Origin: Capitella teleta
Taxonomy: Eukaryota > Annelida > Polychaeta > Capitellidae
Direction of reading: 5' to 3'
Length of the DNA stretch: 64,000 nucleotides
Assembly: GCA_000328365.1 (NCBI GenBank)
Contig: KB293809.1
Span: forward strand, 304,389-368,388
Below are positions 62,455-64,000 of this stretch, in pieces (within the stretch, counting starts at the first letter, position 1; each line of letters begins with the position of its first letter). The notes under the pieces were generated by a model. That model made no database searches. It was not told the origin of the DNA and saw only the letters and a list, made by a program, of their open reading frames with translations. The position numbers and the translations under genes were made by a program.

Positions 62455-62690
62455 GCACCAGATGAGAAGCCCAGGACCAGGGTTTACCCCCACTCTTATC
62501 AATAGACCATAGACAGTAGTACACAGCACCCTGCCTTGTTACGCAGCACTGCAGAGTCACCGAAAAATTATAATAATAATTAATAATTAACTTACTATTA
62601 CGTCAGATCTCAAACCAGGCATTCAACCCGATCGGCATATGACTGCAGTCAGTCGATGAAACCGACTGAGCTACTCTGCCTCCACTGCAG
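62455..62690 (-). mobile_element. SINE with tRNA-like head and shared body
   Basis: On the minus strand a tRNA-like head (A-box GAGTAGCTCAGTCGG at 62,662-62,676, B-box-like GGTTTGAGATC at 62,606-62,616) is followed by an AT-rich linker. The body then runs CGGTGACTCTGCAGTGCTGC, AACAAGGCAGGGTGCTGTGT, ATAAGAGTGGGGGTAAACCC to GGGCTTCTCATC. This copy links head and body in one unit and so explains the headless copies elsewhere in the window. The body may be one of the conserved SINE central domains; I cannot say which. Confidence 0.7.
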
Positions 62691-63560
62691 GGATCTTATG
62701 ACATGACCAGATGATAAATTATTATAATGACCTATTATATACATAATAGGTATATGGTCCTATATATATGTATATAATATACCTATTATTATATGAATTA
62801 TTATAGTTAATGAGCTATACAGAGTTTTATGCTACGATATTCAGCAGGATTAAGGGCAAGAAAGGTATCAGGAAGCATGCACTGCTAAGGGAGTTTTTTT
62901 TTCTAAAACCAAGAATAAAAGTCCTGGAGAATCTTGGCATTTTGGCAGAGGATTTCTCTTACTTAAAATGCACACACAAAACTGCCAATATATAACAACA
63001 CAAACAATGAAGATAGGTTGTGCTTTCCAGAAGACATTTAATTTATACATTTGCATGTGATTTAAATAATTATATTTCGGAAGTGACGTAATATTCTTCT
63101 GGTGACTACAGTAACTGGCAGCTACTATTTTGGGTTCCAGATAAAAATAACTGCTTTATGGCTTCAGCTCATTTGGAAACCAGAATTACAGAGTTGCATC
63201 TTTAAGAGTCAGTGCTTGCATCAATGGCGCCAGTAATCACCATTATGTAACAAAGGATGTCAGCCTCAGTCACATCTTGTAGAATAAGTTATCCAAACGT
63301 TCAACATTCAGTTGATTGAACAATAAATGAACGTGTTTTCATTGCTGATCAAGTTTCCTCGACTCAGCCAAAGTGTTTCTACGCCACAAATGAATAACAC
63401 ACTCAATTTGTCACACCTTACCGGATAATATAAACCTGTCACTAATAGTACATTAATTCAATTAGTTTGAAGCATCTCGTAATGTGACTTAAAGGATGTC
63501 AGGGTGAAATGCAGTTTTGCATTCCTGATACCATGTATCAATATATGTTCAGTCTTTGAA
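62691..63560. other. Intergenic, no gene recognised
   Basis: AT-rich with a TATATA-rich palindromic stretch at about 62,740-62,800. No supported coding sequence. Confidence 0.5.
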
Positions 63561-63639
63561 TTGGCAAAAACCGATAATTTTAGCGCCACGTATTGCATCT
63601 ACAAGAAAAGACCCCCTGCGACATTTTTCCTGCCAAAAA

Positions 63640-63700
63640 ACATCTGACGTCAGACGTTTCCTGACCAATCAGAACGCTCCGTTTTATCATTCTATTTGCG
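63640..63700 (+). promoter_or_regulatory. CRE/CCAAT-containing promoter-like stretch
   Basis: Contains CATCTGACGTCAGACG (palindromic, with full CRE TGACGTCA) followed about 15 bases later by TGACCAATCAGAACG (CCAAT box). It lies about 200 bases upstream of the candidate start codon at 63,884. Confidence 0.35.
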
Positions 63701-63883
63701 ACTGACTTATTACGCATGCGTTACGCCATTGCGTTTTTCTTCATATCTCGGCAACTGCTTCACGCACAAACTTCTAGCAATTTGTTGGGGATGGTCTTAG
63801 CTTTTCAGTGATGTTATTTATTTCATGTTTAATTACCGTTATAGTTAACACTGAATTGAGAACCGCAAAAAACTTGATAAAAG

Positions 63884-64000
63884 ATGTCTAACTCATGGAA
63901 GAAAAATAAAATCAGTGCAAACTTTGGAGTAATGAAACCTAATGGTTTCAACAGTCCAAAAGGTTGTAGTTTTTTCAACATTATCTCCAAATATGAGTGA
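63884..64000 (+). CDS. Candidate first coding exon or short ORF at window end
   Basis: ATGTCTAACTCATGG opens a 38-codon frame (MSNSWKKNKISANFGVMKPN...) that closes with TGA at the last bases of the window. It could be an exon spliced at a GT within it (CCAAAAG|GTTGTA is a weak donor) or a chance frame. Its only support is the promoter-like CRE and CCAAT sequence upstream. Confidence 0.2.
   Translation: MSNSWKKNKISANFGVMKPNGFNSPKGCSFFNIISKYE

Overview
The window looks like nuclear DNA of an invertebrate animal, probably marine. The genes are split by spliceosomal introns, mostly GT-AG and often under 100 bases. The proteins are animal-specific: a STAT transcription factor, a StAR-type START protein, a BTB-BACK protein and a dibasic-site secretory prohormone. 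The intergenic DNA is AT-rich and full of degraded transposons, tRNA-derived SINEs and simple repeats. I cannot name the species; nothing seen is decisive. There are two assembly gaps (26,830-26,879 and 55,219-55,268) and one isolated N near 25,171.

Left end (1-7.5 kb) is gene-dense. A three-exon leucine-rich adaptor-like gene (45-896, +) is followed by a dead Tc1/mariner transposon (about 2.29-3.33 kb). An unrecognised two-exon gene follows (4,091-5,021, +), convergent with a three-exon secreted acidic prohormone gene (7,228-5,814, -). Just upstream of the prohormone start codon lies a minisatellite whose unit carries a 3' splice-site-like sequence.

From 7.5 to 30.5 kb the DNA is mostly intergenic and repeat-rich. 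It holds SINE-like copies, a MITE-like element, two broken Gypsy-type LTR fossils (gag parts only), and a 4.8 kb element with roughly 520-base terminal inverted repeats (20,476-25,274). That element carries pieces of a large protein type with a PIN/XPG-like region and a CXC (tesmin/TSO1) cysteine-rich domain. A lone BTB-BACK exon (28,994-28,276, -) also lies here, beside a tandem 231-base repeat at an assembly gap and a long TTA microsatellite.

From 30.5 to 44.9 kb I see no gene; this may be regulatory DNA upstream of STAT.

The right part is dominated by a complete 19-exon STAT5/6-class gene (44,957-52,866, +). Its reading frame closes exactly at 801 residues, and it has an SH2 arginine, a GYVKP phosphotyrosine site and one GC-AG intron right after that site. 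A TTAA-type inverted-repeat element around the second gap follows, then a complete 7-exon StAR/STARD3-like START gene (59,355-57,590, -). The last 4.6 kb is intergenic with a SINE and, at the very end, a weak candidate first exon.

The host genes do not form an operon or obvious pathway. STAT (cytokine-type signalling), START (sterol/lipid carriage), the prohormone and the BTB protein are ordinary neighbours. The most unusual items are the CXC/PIN element, the tandem splice-acceptor minisatellite, the GC-AG intron in STAT, and recurrent short motifs (an RFX X-box-like palindrome and a GTGCGTTATGAT 12-mer) spread over the window.
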